DNA from: Altibacter sp.
GTDB taxonomy: Bacteria; Bacteroidota; Bacteroidia; Flavobacteriales; Flavobacteriaceae
Direction of reading: 5' to 3'
Assembly: GCF_019913785.1 (NCBI RefSeq)
Contig: NZ_JAIOHK010000026.1
Coordinates: forward strand, 1 to 64,000
DNA length: 64,000 bases
This document shows positions 16,318-24,975 of the stretch, piece by piece; position 1 is the first letter of the stretch; every line of letters begins with the position of its first letter. The notes below the pieces were generated by a model. It ran no database searches and was not told the origin of the DNA. It worked only from the letters and a program-made list of their open reading frames with translations. The position numbers and the translations under genes are program-made.

Positions 16318-16643
16318 TGGATTTACAGGATCAGCTTAAGAACTTATTTCCGGAGCATGTGGCTTCCGAAACACCGGAGGAGCATGGCGAACCTGCTATT
16401 TGGATGCAGGACGACCCGCTTATTTGTAAGTTCGAAAAGCGCAAGGGAAAGCCCATAACGATTATCGAAGGATATACCGGAGCCGATAGCGACTTTAAGC
16501 AACTGGCAAAGGAGTTGAAACAATTTCTAAGCGTAGGTGGGAGTTTTAAGAACGAGCAAATTATTATTCAAGGAGATTATCGCGATAAGATCATGGCATT
16601 TTTAAAGGAGAAAGGTTTTAAAACAAAACGTGTTGGCGGATAA
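16317..16643 (+). CDS. SUI1/eIF1-family translation factor (YciH-like)
   Basis: A 108-residue protein with the SUI1 fold: KGKPITIIEGYTG is the basic first strand, FKQLAKELKQFLSVGGSF the helix and Gly-rich turn, and IIIQGDYRDKIMAFLKEKGF the last strand and helix. Bacterial members (YciH of E. coli) bind the small ribosomal subunit and affect start-codon stringency. The ATG overlaps the upstream stop by one base. Confidence 0.88.
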   Translation: MDLQDQLKNLFPEHVASETPEEHGEPAIWMQDDPLICKFEKRKGKPITIIEGYTGADSDFKQLAKELKQFLSVGGSFKNEQIIIQGDYRDKIMAFLKEKGFKTKRVGG

Positions 16644-17520
16644 AAAAGCTATTAGAATCCCCGAATCTGAATTAATCCTCGACCCCGAAGGACGCATCTA
16701 CCATTTGCGGTTGCTGCCCGGTGAAATTGCCGATACGATCATAACAGTAGGTGACCCAGATCGCGTGGCCATGGTTTCCAACTATTTTGATCACATTGAA
16801 GTAAAAGCGGCGCATAGGGAATTCATCACACATACCGGCACCTATAAGGGAAAGCGGATTTCTGTGATTTCCAGTGGCATTGGCGTGGACAATATCGATA
16901 TTGTTTTAAATGAACTGGACGCCTTGGTGAATATCGATTTTACTACGCGCAGCATCAAAAAAGACCTATCTTCTTTAACTATTATTAGAATTGGAACGTC
17001 CGGATCCATACAAGCCACTATTCCGGTGGATTCATTTTTAATGAGTCATTCTGCAATCGGCCTCGACAATTTGCTTCATTTTTATGCCACGGAAGATATT
17101 TTAAATCGAACGCTTTCCGAAGCTTTTATAAAGCATACGCAATGGAATAAAATCAATGCCACGCCGTATGTGGTAGCTGCAGATGAAGCACTGCTGCGGT
17201 TGTTTTCTTCGGAAAAAATGCACGAGGGATTAACCGGAACCAACGTGGGGTTTTACGGACCTCAGGGACGTGTGTTGCGACTTGCGTTGCAAGACGAAAC
17301 ATTGCAAGATAAGATTGCATCTTTTTCGTATAAGGGAATACGGCTTACCAATTTCGAAATGGAAACCGCGGCAATCTATGGCTTGGCCAAACTACTCGGA
17401 CATCGAGCCGTATCGCTCAATGCCATAATAGCCAACAGAGCACAGGGCACTTTCAGTAAAGATTCCATGGCTACCGTCGATGGACTTATACAATATACCT
17501 TAGATCATTTAGTAGGATGA
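16630..17520 (+). CDS. Nucleoside phosphorylase (uridine phosphorylase-like)
   Basis: A 296-residue member of the PNP/UDP phosphorylase family. Visible are ITVGDPDRVAMVS (phosphate site), GTYKGKRISVISSGIG, IRIGTSGSIQATIPV, and TNFEMETAAIYGLAKLLGHRAVSL with the Glu-Met-Glu ribose-binding motif. It should cleave a nucleoside, probably uridine or a related pyrimidine nucleoside, to base and ribose-1-phosphate. The start is a GTG at 16630 (a TTG at 16633 is also possible), inside the end of the SUI1 gene. Confidence 0.87.
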   Translation: MLADKKAIRIPESELILDPEGRIYHLRLLPGEIADTIITVGDPDRVAMVSNYFDHIEVKAAHREFITHTGTYKGKRISVISSGIGVDNIDIVLNELDALVNIDFTTRSIKKDLSSLTIIRIGTSGSIQATIPVDSFLMSHSAIGLDNLLHFYATEDILNRTLSEAFIKHTQWNKINATPYVVAADEALLRLFSSEKMHEGLTGTNVGFYGPQGRVLRLALQDETLQDKIASFSYKGIRLTNFEMETAAIYGLAKLLGHRAVSLNAIIANRAQGTFSKDSMATVDGLIQYTLDHLVG

Positions 17521-18371
17521 AAAATTTAAAGATAGGTGGCGTACCCGAGCATTTTAATTTACCATGGTATCTCACCTTGCGGAATAAGGAATATCATGAG
17601 GTAGGTGTGAATTTGCGGTGGAAGGATTACCATGGAGGGACAGGTCAGATGTGCAAAGCCCTTAGGGAGGGTGAGATCGATATGGCCGTGATCTTGACCG
17701 AAGGCATCATCCGGGACATTATAAAAGGGAATCCGTCTAAGATCGTACAAGTATTTGTGAAATCACCCCTTATCTGGGGCATACATGTTGCTAAAAATGC
17801 TTCGTATAAATCTGTTGCCGACCTTAAAGGAACCTATGCTGCCATTAGTCGCTTTGGAAGCGGCTCCCACCTAATGGCCTATGTCAATGCCGAAAATCAG
17901 GGTTGGGACAAAGAATCCGACTTAAAGTTTAAGGTGATTAAAGATTTGGAAGGTGCCCTAGAGAGTTTGCCTAATGGTAAAGGGGATTATTTTTTATGGG
18001 AAAAATTTACTACCAAGCCCTATGTGGATGAAGGTCTTTTTCGGATGGTTGGTGAATGTCCTACCCCCTGGCCTTGTTTTGTCATCGCGGTGCGAAATGA
18101 AGTTTTGGAGCGGGATGCGAAAGCGATTCAAAATATCTTGGACATCATCAACAAAACAACCCGGACGTTTAAGCGTATTCCCGATATCGATGCCCTTATT
18201 GCTACACGCTACGGTCAGAAACTCGAGGACGTGCAGCAATGGCTCAGCCTGACAGACTGGAGTCAGCAACAGCTTTCCGAGCTCGAAGCGAAACGTGTAC
18301 AAAAAGAGTTGTTTTCCTTGGATCTTATCAAGAAGATTGTGCCTTCCGAAGCCTTGTTGTTCACTGAATAA
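17517..18371 (+). CDS. Periplasmic-binding-protein-like protein without signal peptide
   Basis: A 284-residue type II binding-protein fold: KIGGVPEHFNLPWYLTL at the start, a two-lobe pattern with GEIDMAVILTEGIIRDI, and SVADLKGTYAAISRFGSGSH as the ligand loop. It resembles the NMT1/SsuA/MqnA-type solute-binding group. There is no signal peptide or lipobox, and no permease or ATPase gene nearby, so it is probably a cytoplasmic ligand-binding protein or enzyme rather than a transporter part. Its ATG overlaps the nucleoside phosphorylase stop by 4 bases (ATGA). Ligand unknown. Confidence 0.75.
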   Translation: MKNLKIGGVPEHFNLPWYLTLRNKEYHEVGVNLRWKDYHGGTGQMCKALREGEIDMAVILTEGIIRDIIKGNPSKIVQVFVKSPLIWGIHVAKNASYKSVADLKGTYAAISRFGSGSHLMAYVNAENQGWDKESDLKFKVIKDLEGALESLPNGKGDYFLWEKFTTKPYVDEGLFRMVGECPTPWPCFVIAVRNEVLERDAKAIQNILDIINKTTRTFKRIPDIDALIATRYGQKLEDVQQWLSLTDWSQQQLSELEAKRVQKELFSLDLIKKIVPSEALLFTE

Positions 18372-18460
18372 CGAGCTCCCATAAAAAAATTAATATTTTT
18401 TTAAGAAATCACGCAACCCTAAATCAACCTGTGCATCTTAGTTGTATAAATACAATAGTT

Positions 18461-18568
18461 ATGACCACTTTTTTTATTGTTTTGGGGGGCTTACTAGTAA
18501 CAAACTTCTTGTTGTTACAGTTTAGTTGCAATGATGCCACCGAACACGATTTTCCGGAAGAAGAATAG
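18461..18568 (+). CDS. Putative 35-residue single-span membrane peptide
   Basis: A short ORF, MTTFFIVLGGLLVTNFLLLQ to DFPEEE. It has one hydrophobic helix, then a Cys (FSCND), then an acidic tail. It could be a small membrane protein or a minimal lipoprotein, although the residues before the Cys do not make a standard lipobox. It stands in its own gap, followed by a candidate terminator, which supports expression. No family recognised. Confidence 0.5.
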   Translation: MTTFFIVLGGLLVTNFLLLQFSCNDATEHDFPEEE

Positions 18569-18595
18569 AAATACATCTCCCCAGTTCTATTTATA

Positions 18596-19261
18596 TCACC
18601 ATTTAATTGGTGTTTTTTTATGTTCCTCTAAATACTTATTTGTTTTACTGAAGTGCTTATTGCCAAACCAATAGCCTCTGTTGGCGCTTAATGGCGATGG
18701 ATGACCGCTGCTCAATACCAAATGCTTCCTACTGTCTATCTTCGAACCTTTCTTTTTTGCATAACCACCCCATAGTAAAAAAACCAACCCATCTCGTCTT
18801 GCGGAAAGCGTATCAATCACCGCATCGGTAAATTGCTCCCACCCCTTATTCTGATGGCTTCCTGCCTCATGGGCTCGCACCGTAAGTGTCGCATTCAACA
18901 ACAATACCCCCTGCTCTGCCCAGCGTTCCAAATTTCCAGTATTGGGGATGGGGATGTCTAAGTCTGAATTGATCTCCCGAAAAATATTTTGTAATGAAGG
19001 AGGTTTGGCAACACCATCGGCCACCGAAAAACACAATCCATTGGCCTGTCCCGGTCCGTGATAGGGGTCCTGCCCTATGATCACCACCTTTACTTTTTCG
19101 AAGGAGGTATGATCAAAGGCTGCAAAGACCCGATTTCCGGGTGGGAAACAAGGCTGCGATCTATATTCACTTCTGACAAACGCAATGAGTTTTTTAAAAT
19201 AGGCTGCGCCAAACTCACCACCCAATTGTTCCTTCCATGTCGGCTCAATTTTTACATCCAT
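18596..19261 (-). CDS. ung: Uracil-DNA glycosylase, family 1
   Basis: A 221-residue base-excision repair enzyme that removes uracil from DNA. The water-activating motif [10 protein letters not shown] is at residues 63-72 (catalytic Asp65), and the uracil/minor-groove loop [10 protein letters not shown] is at 187-196 (His187). NATLTVRA holds the Asn that recognises uracil. All family residues are present at the usual length. It is divergent from mutS2 across 50 bases that contain the palindrome TTGTAAAATTACAA (19286-19299), a possible operator. Confidence 0.96.
   Translation of the reverse strand: MDVKIEPTWKEQLGGEFGAAYFKKLIAFVRSEYRSQPCFPPGNRVFAAFDHTSFEKVKVVIIGQDPYHGPGQANGLCFSVADGVAKPPSLQNIFREINSDLDIPIPNTGNLERWAEQGVLLLNATLTVRAHEAGSHQNKGWEQFTDAVIDTLSARRDGLVFLLWGGYAKKKGSKIDSRKHLVLSSGHPSPLSANRGYWFGNKHFSKTNKYLEEHKKTPIKW
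18597..18619 (+). terminator. Weak intrinsic terminator after the small ORF
   Basis: A 5-base-pair stem CACCA/TGGTG with a 6-base loop is followed by seven T residues. It lies inside the 3' end of the convergent ung gene. The short stem makes it weak. Confidence 0.45.
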
Positions 19262-19311
19262 TATTAGTACTTTTGTGCTTCCAGTTTGTAAAATTACAAG
19301 AATAAAAAGGA

Positions 19312-21471
19312 ATGGTTCGCATTGGAAAAAAAACTTTAGAAGACCTTGAATTTCCGACTGTCTTACAGCAGGTGGCTCACTTCTGTATCACAGAGCCCGG
19401 AACCGAAAGCGTGCTTGCCATTGGTCCGTTTCAAGAAACGGACGCCATAATTCCCGAACTATACCGCCTAAAGGAATTTACAGCATCACTCCATGGAGAC
19501 AATCCTATTCCCAATCACGGATTTGAACCTATTTTTAAAGAGCTCAAGCTGTTGGGCATTGAAAATAGCTCCTTGGAAGTAGCCGGTTTTCGGAGAATTC
19601 TAAGTGTTTCGGAAACCACCAAAACACTACTTCAGTTTTTTACCAAGTACGAAGAATTCTATGTGTTCCTGCATGCCTTTTCTTCAGAAATAAATTATAC
19701 CCCAATCTTTTCCGAAGCTATTGTAAAAGTAATCGATAGATACGGTGAAGTGAAAGACGATGCCTCCGATGAACTCTTGAGCATCAGACGGCGATTACAA
19801 CAGGTAAAGGGTCAGATCAATTCGTCTTTTACCAAGGCCTTGTCTCGCTATGCGCAGGCCGATTATCTGGACGATATCAAGGAAACCATCGTTGAGAACC
19901 GACGTGTGTTGGCGGTAAAGGCCATGTATCGCAAAAAGGTGAACGGTGCTGTTCTGGGGAGTTCCAAGACGGGTAGTATCGTATATATGGAGCCTCAGGA
20001 CACATTGGAATTTACCAATGAGCTCAGCAATCTGGAATACGAAGAACAGGAAGAGGTAAAACGCATTTTAAAAGCGCTGACCGAGTTTATCCGCCCGCAT
20101 AAGGATTTGCTAAAAGAATTTCAGTCCTACCTAATCCAAATCGACGTTTTGTACGCCAAGGCAAGGTACGCGCGTGAGATCAACGGAATTCTGCCGGTCA
20201 TTACAAAGGAAAAGCGGATTTACCTTGAAAAAGCCTTCCACCCAATTTTATGGGTATCTAATAAAAAACGAAAAGAAAAGACCTATCCTCAGACCATCGA
20301 ATTGGAGCACGAAAAGCGCATTATTGTGATATCCGGGCCAAATGCAGGTGGAAAGAGCATTACCCTCAAAACGGTGGGCCTACTGCAGGTTATGTTGCAA
20401 AGTGGCCTGCTTATTCCGTGTGAGCCACAGAGTGAGCTTTGCTTTTTCGATCGCGTCCTTACCGATATAGGGGATAATCAGTCCATCGAAAATCATTTGA
20501 GCACCTATAGTTACCGACTCAAAAAAATGAATCAGTTTTTAAAGAAGTGCAACAAGAACACGCTTTTTTTAATTGATGAATTTGGAACGGGAAGTGATCC
20601 AGAATTAGGCGGTGCCCTTGCTGAAACTTTTTTGGAGGTGTTTTACGAACGCGAAGCCTTTGGTATTATTACGACGCATTATACCAATTTGAAGTTGTTG
20701 GCAAATGAATTACCTCATGCCATGAACGCCAATATGCAATTTGACAGCCGAAGCCTAGAACCCATGTATAAGCTACATCTAGGAGAGGCAGGTAGTTCTT
20801 TCACCTTCGAAGTAGCGCAAAAAAATGGAATCCCTTATAGTTTGATCAATAAGGCGAAGAAAAAGATCGAGCGCGGGAAGATTCGCTTCGACAAGACCAT
20901 TGCCAATTTACAGAAGGAACGTTCGCAACTTCGGCGTACCTCCGAAAGTTTAAAGACAGAAGAACAGAAAGCACGTGAGGAAGGAAAGCAACTGGAAGAA
21001 GTGAACGCTCGCGTTCAGGAAAAGTTGGAGCGCTATCAGGAATTGTACGATGCCAACCAAAAGCTTATCGCCCTGGGCAAGAAATTCGATGCGCTTTCAG
21101 AAAAATACTTTAACAACAAACGTAAAAAGGAACTCATAGACGAATTGGTCAAATTGGTGATGGTGGAAAACAGCAAGCGAAAGAAGTTAGCACCCAAGGT
21201 CAAACGCGCAGTAAAACAGAAGGAACGAAAGGTTGAAGTAGAAGTTGAAAAAAAGGTGGCTGTAATTCGAGAACGGAAAAAGAAGGAAAAGGAGGAGGCG
21301 AAGAAAGCACCGCCACCAAAGCCAAAGGTGGTGCTTAAGGTGGGTGACCGTGTTCGTATGATCGATGGGAGGGCGATTGGCACCATCGATACCATTGAAA
21401 AGCACAAGGCCATTGTAAACTACGGTATGTTTACCACCAATGTGAATATGGAAGAACTGGAGAAGGTATAA
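19312..21471 (+). CDS. MutS2-family ATPase lacking the C-terminal Smr domain
   Basis: A 719-residue MutS2-type protein. The order is an N-terminal clamp and lever region, a Walker A motif [13 protein letters not shown] near residues 342-354, Walker [14 protein letters not shown] near 418-430, then a long charged coiled coil (about 510-660) and a short C-terminal KOW-like barrel ([20 protein letters not shown]). Canonical MutS2 is about 780 residues and ends in an Smr nuclease domain; here the protein stops before it. MutS2 acts on stalled ribosomes or recombination intermediates, and in this form DNA or RNA cleavage is not expected. It overlaps the DCC gene by one base. Confidence 0.9.
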   Translation: MVRIGKKTLEDLEFPTVLQQVAHFCITEPGTESVLAIGPFQETDAIIPELYRLKEFTASLHGDNPIPNHGFEPIFKELKLLGIENSSLEVAGFRRILSVSETTKTLLQFFTKYEEFYVFLHAFSSEINYTPIFSEAIVKVIDRYGEVKDDASDELLSIRRRLQQVKGQINSSFTKALSRYAQADYLDDIKETIVENRRVLAVKAMYRKKVNGAVLGSSKTGSIVYMEPQDTLEFTNELSNLEYEEQEEVKRILKALTEFIRPHKDLLKEFQSYLIQIDVLYAKARYAREINGILPVITKEKRIYLEKAFHPILWVSNKKRKEKTYPQTIELEHEKRIIVISGPNAGGKSITLKTVGLLQVMLQSGLLIPCEPQSELCFFDRVLTDIGDNQSIENHLSTYSYRLKKMNQFLKKCNKNTLFLIDEFGTGSDPELGGALAETFLEVFYEREAFGIITTHYTNLKLLANELPHAMNANMQFDSRSLEPMYKLHLGEAGSSFTFEVAQKNGIPYSLINKAKKKIERGKIRFDKTIANLQKERSQLRRTSESLKTEEQKAREEGKQLEEVNARVQEKLERYQELYDANQKLIALGKKFDALSEKYFNNKRKKELIDELVKLVMVENSKRKKLAPKVKRAVKQKERKVEVEVEKKVAVIRERKKKEKEEAKKAPPPKPKVVLKVGDRVRMIDGRAIGTIDTIEKHKAIVNYGMFTTNVNMEELEKV

Positions 21472-21878
21472 TGGAAACCGAAAAGACGCATAAAATCATT
21501 CTATTCGACGGTGTCTGCAATTTGTGCAATGCTTCGGTGACCTTTATTATTAAGCGGGACAAGAAGGACCGTTTTCGGTTTGCCGCTTTGCAGAGTGAAA
21601 TTGGTGCCTCACTAGTTGAAAAGCATCAAATTGATACCTCCAAGACCGATTCGATTATTCTGATTGATGGAGACAAACACCTTGAAAAATCATCGGCTGC
21701 ATTAACGGCGGCCAAATCTCTTTCCGGAGGCTATCCCCTATTGTATGTCTTTATGATTGTACCGCGATTTATTCGAAATTGGGTATACGATTATATTGCC
21801 AAGAACCGCTATAAATGGTTCGGAAAAAAGGAAAGCTGTATGATCCCAACACCCGAATTAAAAAAGAAATTTTTGTAG
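21471..21878 (+). CDS. DCC-family thiol-disulfide oxidoreductase-like protein (DUF393)
   Basis: A 135-residue protein with the signature DGVCNLCN near residue 14, a Cys-X2-Cys pair in a thioredoxin-like start, and RFRFAALQSE, a typical second segment. The family is named for its DxxCxxC motif and is predicted to have redox activity; the substrate is unknown. Its ATG overlaps the mutS2 stop, and its own stop abuts the stop of the convergent QEGLA-motif gene with no space for a terminator. Confidence 0.87.
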   Translation: METEKTHKIILFDGVCNLCNASVTFIIKRDKKDRFRFAALQSEIGASLVEKHQIDTSKTDSIILIDGDKHLEKSSAALTAAKSLSGGYPLLYVFMIVPRFIRNWVYDYIAKNRYKWFGKKESCMIPTPELKKKFL

Positions 21879-23042
21879 CTATTTGAGGTTCTGAAGTATA
21901 AAATTCAGTTTTGCATTTGTATTCTCATTCGAAGTAAAAGCCAAATTGCGATAGCGTATAGGCTGTGCCAAGCCTTCCGTTTGCCATTTGGTAACAATAT
22001 CGGCATGCTCCATGGAAACTTTGCCCGCCATTAACGCATCCAGATCGCCTTCCGTCTGGTAATAGTTGTACACCTTCTTAAGTCCGGTGAGGTACATATA
22101 ATCCTTGGTAAATCCACCTCCTCTATGGGCTCGAAGGCTAATATTATAGGACTCTTCCCGATTCAACTTATACTGATTGTGCAAGAGATCAAAGGTGTCA
22201 CAAAAATTAAAACCCTTGTGCAAACTGTCGGCTGCTATCACCCTGTACGAAAGCTCTTTTAATCGGTGTAGCGTCAAACAACCGCTCATATATTCACTAA
22301 AAACCGCCAGCCCTTCCTGTGTTTCCACATTGTTTGGAAATCCGTTGTGAAATATTTTTAAGGCTTGATTGAGTCCGTTAAAAGTAGTCACCAAATGCAC
22401 GCCAATCTCATGATTGGCCAAAACCTTTAACTGATTGGTACTAAAGCGGTGGTTTTTCTTGAGTAATAGGGTTTGTGTGTTGTTAAGCACCATGGCTGCG
22501 GCAGCCAATTTGGTAGAATGTTTTATTTTTAGTTGGAAGTCGTAGCGCTGTGTAAATTTCTGGAAATAGGCCTCCGCTTCATCCACATTAAAGATTGGAA
22601 ACATTTCTTGATCGTAGGTATCGTCTTCAAAATGCAAAATGAATTGGGCATTCTCTACGTCTTTCTGTGTCGGAGTTCCAAACGATTTTAGGGCATTGTA
22701 ATAGAACTTCCTACCCTGCCCAATGGTTTCTATACACTGCACCAGTCCCGAATAATCGTAGATCACATCTTGGTAGAATGCACGGGACCTGTCATCCAGT
22801 ATGGTATCAATATCCTGTGAAAACAATTCCTGCTGCACCTTATGAGCGTTGAAGTCAATCTTCCGGTATTTGAAGTTGGGATTGATATTGTATTTTGACG
22901 AGAAGAAATTGCGTTTTTCCTGTTCAATATTGGTTGGATTGATATAGTTGAGGAGTTCAATCTTCTGCACCAAAAGGTTTAACTGGTGGTCAATTCGGAA
23001 TAAATTCGGATTTTCTTTTCTTAGACTGTCGATACGACTCAT
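21879..23042 (-). CDS. QEGLA-motif metallopeptidase-like protein (DUF1704)
   Basis: A 387-residue protein of the group often labelled flavohemoglobin expression-modulating QEGLA motif protein. Residues 211-216 are HEIGVH, an HExxxH zinc motif, and 242-246 are QEGLA, which supplies the third zinc-ligand Glu. The family is related to the eukaryotic tubulin tyrosine carboxypeptidase MATCAP. It is therefore probably a carboxypeptidase that trims a C-terminal residue from a peptide or protein. It is the last gene of a three-gene operon and overlaps the amidohydrolase gene by 4 bases. The flavohemoglobin name has no support in this neighbourhood. Confidence 0.85.
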   Translation of the reverse strand: MSRIDSLRKENPNLFRIDHQLNLLVQKIELLNYINPTNIEQEKRNFFSSKYNINPNFKYRKIDFNAHKVQQELFSQDIDTILDDRSRAFYQDVIYDYSGLVQCIETIGQGRKFYYNALKSFGTPTQKDVENAQFILHFEDDTYDQEMFPIFNVDEAEAYFQKFTQRYDFQLKIKHSTKLAAAAMVLNNTQTLLLKKNHRFSTNQLKVLANHEIGVHLVTTFNGLNQALKIFHNGFPNNVETQEGLAVFSEYMSGCLTLHRLKELSYRVIAADSLHKGFNFCDTFDLLHNQYKLNREESYNISLRAHRGGGFTKDYMYLTGLKKVYNYYQTEGDLDALMAGKVSMEHADIVTKWQTEGLAQPIRYRNLAFTSNENTNAKLNFILQNLK

Positions 23043-23875
23043 GCCTCTTTTTTATGGATATTGTAAAACGAATTGGCGTGTTCCACTATTTTTTTCTGAA
23101 GCTGTTGCTCAATAGCCGCAACTACTTCCGGAAATACACGCTGCTGTAACTCGTCACAATAGATCTTTTTGAATTCAGTTGCCAAAACTAAGGTATTTCT
23201 GAAGTTCTGCGTAATGTATTTCAGAAAATATCCATTTCCGAAGAAGGTGTCATTGATCTTTGAACTTACCTCCTTGAGATTGGGTAGTATCAATTCTGAA
23301 AGCGACTGTCGCCAACGTTCTACATCACTTCCGAAGCGATCGTTGTCTATATTAGACGTTCCCAAATTAATGACCGGCACCTCTCTGTCCCAACGGCGCC
23401 AGTTGTAGCTGTGCATATCGTAGACCACAGCAACACCAAATTTCGCTTCTAGTTTATTAATGAGTGCGTGCGTTACCTTGTAGAAATTGCTGTGCTTTGC
23501 CAGACTTTTTTCGTGTTGTTCTTTGTCGAGTGGCGTTTTCCAAAGTTGTTTCCCCCAAGCCGTATCGAAGATGGCACTTTCGGGTTCGCGATTTAGGTCG
23601 TATTCAAACCGACTGTCGCAACCGGCGATCACAATGGGGTGTGTTTTTACGAATTCCTTGGTACAGGGATCTTCTTCAAACCAGCGATCGTATTCGGTAT
23701 GAAGGCAATTGTCCCAGAGTTCCTTTCTGAATTGATGCCCATCGTGAACCGCACCACAGACATAGGGAACGTATTCTTCAATTTTAAGGGTAAAGGAATA
23801 GTCCTCAGCAATCGCTTCAAAATGGGCTTCCGCCTCAATTCGACCCATTATTTCAGAAACAGAAAGTCTTTCCAT
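23039..23875 (-). CDS. N-formylglutamate amidohydrolase-like protein
   Basis: A 278-residue protein of the N-formylglutamate deformylase family (phosphorylase/hydrolase-like fold). Supporting segments are VVYDMHSYNW (a His near the metal site), VINLGTSNIDNDRFG, and HPIVIAGCDSRFEYDLNREPESAIF. The classical enzyme acts in histidine degradation, but no hut genes are near. Instead it is sandwiched, with overlaps, between an ATP-grasp ligase and a QEGLA peptidase, so its substrate is more likely an acylated or ligated amino acid made by that pair. Confidence 0.85.
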   Translation of the reverse strand: MERLSVSEIMGRIEAEAHFEAIAEDYSFTLKIEEYVPYVCGAVHDGHQFRKELWDNCLHTEYDRWFEEDPCTKEFVKTHPIVIAGCDSRFEYDLNREPESAIFDTAWGKQLWKTPLDKEQHEKSLAKHSNFYKVTHALINKLEAKFGVAVVYDMHSYNWRRWDREVPVINLGTSNIDNDRFGSDVERWRQSLSELILPNLKEVSSKINDTFFGNGYFLKYITQNFRNTLVLATEFKKIYCDELQQRVFPEVVAAIEQQLQKKIVEHANSFYNIHKKEA

Positions 23876-24903
23876 TAGGCTTCGTCCACATGTTTACGCA
23901 GTTTGTGTCTTCTTTCGAAGGCGGCCACCCGTTCCAATACCTTGTCCTCCACAAAGTCTACGATCTTTTCCTGTACTTTGGTTTTGTATACCCTGTTCAT
24001 ATAGGTGATGCCTCCCGGAGACATTACGTTTACTTCCACCAACATATCGTTGATCACATCGATACCAACAAAATACAGACCGTCTTTTACAAGTTTCGGA
24101 CCAATACGTCGGCATAATTCCTTTTCCTTTTTGCTCAGGGAATGTTTTTGTACCGAGCCCCCGGCACTAACATTGGAGCGATGATCTTCCTCACCCGGGA
24201 CGCGTTTCATAGCGCCTATGGGCTTCCCGTTCAGCAATAGGATGCGCACATCTCCTTGATCGGCTCCTTCAATATATTCTTGTAGGATCACATAATTTGA
24301 GGTGCCATCGGCATTGTCAATATAAAAATCTAAAAGCGAATTGATACTCAGCATGGCCCGCTTTTCAATTAAGATAACACCGGAGCCGCCAAAGCCATTC
24401 AAGGGTTTGAGGATCATTTTATCTGGCCCCTCTTTGATGGTTTTTTTGAGGTATTCCTTGTTCTTGGTGACGTGCGTTCGCGGTATCATTTCGTTGTTCT
24501 CGTCTTCAAATACAGCTGTATACAACTTGTTGTTAGCGCGTCGTATACCGTCTAGATCGTTCATGATAAACACATCGTCCTTTACCGAATCCAAGAAATT
24601 GAGCATAATCATATCCAGAGGTGGATTGCTACGCAATATAATAACATCGAATCCTGCCAGGGGAAGCATTTCATCGTAGAACTCGGTTCTGGTATGAAAA
24701 GCCTTCAGGCTGCTCGAAATTTTTTCTTTTCGCTTGATACACTTCGAAAAGGCAAACGCCACACTGTCACGTATCGTTAGATTAGCCGGTGTGGTAATCG
24801 CTACGCCATGTCCGCGTTTTACAAATTCGTGGATCATCGCTAAGGTTGAGTCGTCTTCGGGTTTAATTTCTTCCCAAGGATACATGATAAAGCAAACGTT
24901 CAT
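23875..24903 (-). CDS. Glutathione synthetase-like ATP-grasp ligase
   Basis: A 342-residue ATP-grasp enzyme. N-terminal MNVCFIMYPWEEIKPEDDST resembles the GshB start. The ATP-binding lysines lie in MILKPLNGFGGSGVILIEK, followed by VILQEYIEGADQGDVRILLLNG and the metal-binding VGIDVINDMLVEVNVMSPGG. It joins a carboxylate to an amine through an acyl phosphate. Flavobacteria generally use bacillithiol (bshA is in this window), so true glutathione synthesis is doubtful. As first gene of the overlapping three-gene operon it is probably the ligase of a special peptide-forming or protein-tagging reaction. Confidence 0.85.
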   Translation of the reverse strand: MNVCFIMYPWEEIKPEDDSTLAMIHEFVKRGHGVAITTPANLTIRDSVAFAFSKCIKRKEKISSSLKAFHTRTEFYDEMLPLAGFDVIILRSNPPLDMIMLNFLDSVKDDVFIMNDLDGIRRANNKLYTAVFEDENNEMIPRTHVTKNKEYLKKTIKEGPDKMILKPLNGFGGSGVILIEKRAMLSINSLLDFYIDNADGTSNYVILQEYIEGADQGDVRILLLNGKPIGAMKRVPGEEDHRSNVSAGGSVQKHSLSKKEKELCRRIGPKLVKDGLYFVGIDVINDMLVEVNVMSPGGITYMNRVYKTKVQEKIVDFVEDKVLERVAAFERRHKLRKHVDEA

Positions 24904-24975
24904 GAAGGCCGGTATTTGTTCGAAATAAAGATAGCAATTCTACTGAAATTTCAAAGTGATACCGGTTTTAAGACT

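Noticed and set aside
23875..24903. True glutathione synthetase
   Set aside because: No gamma-glutamylcysteine ligase nearby, a bacillithiol gene is present, and the operon partners point to another role.
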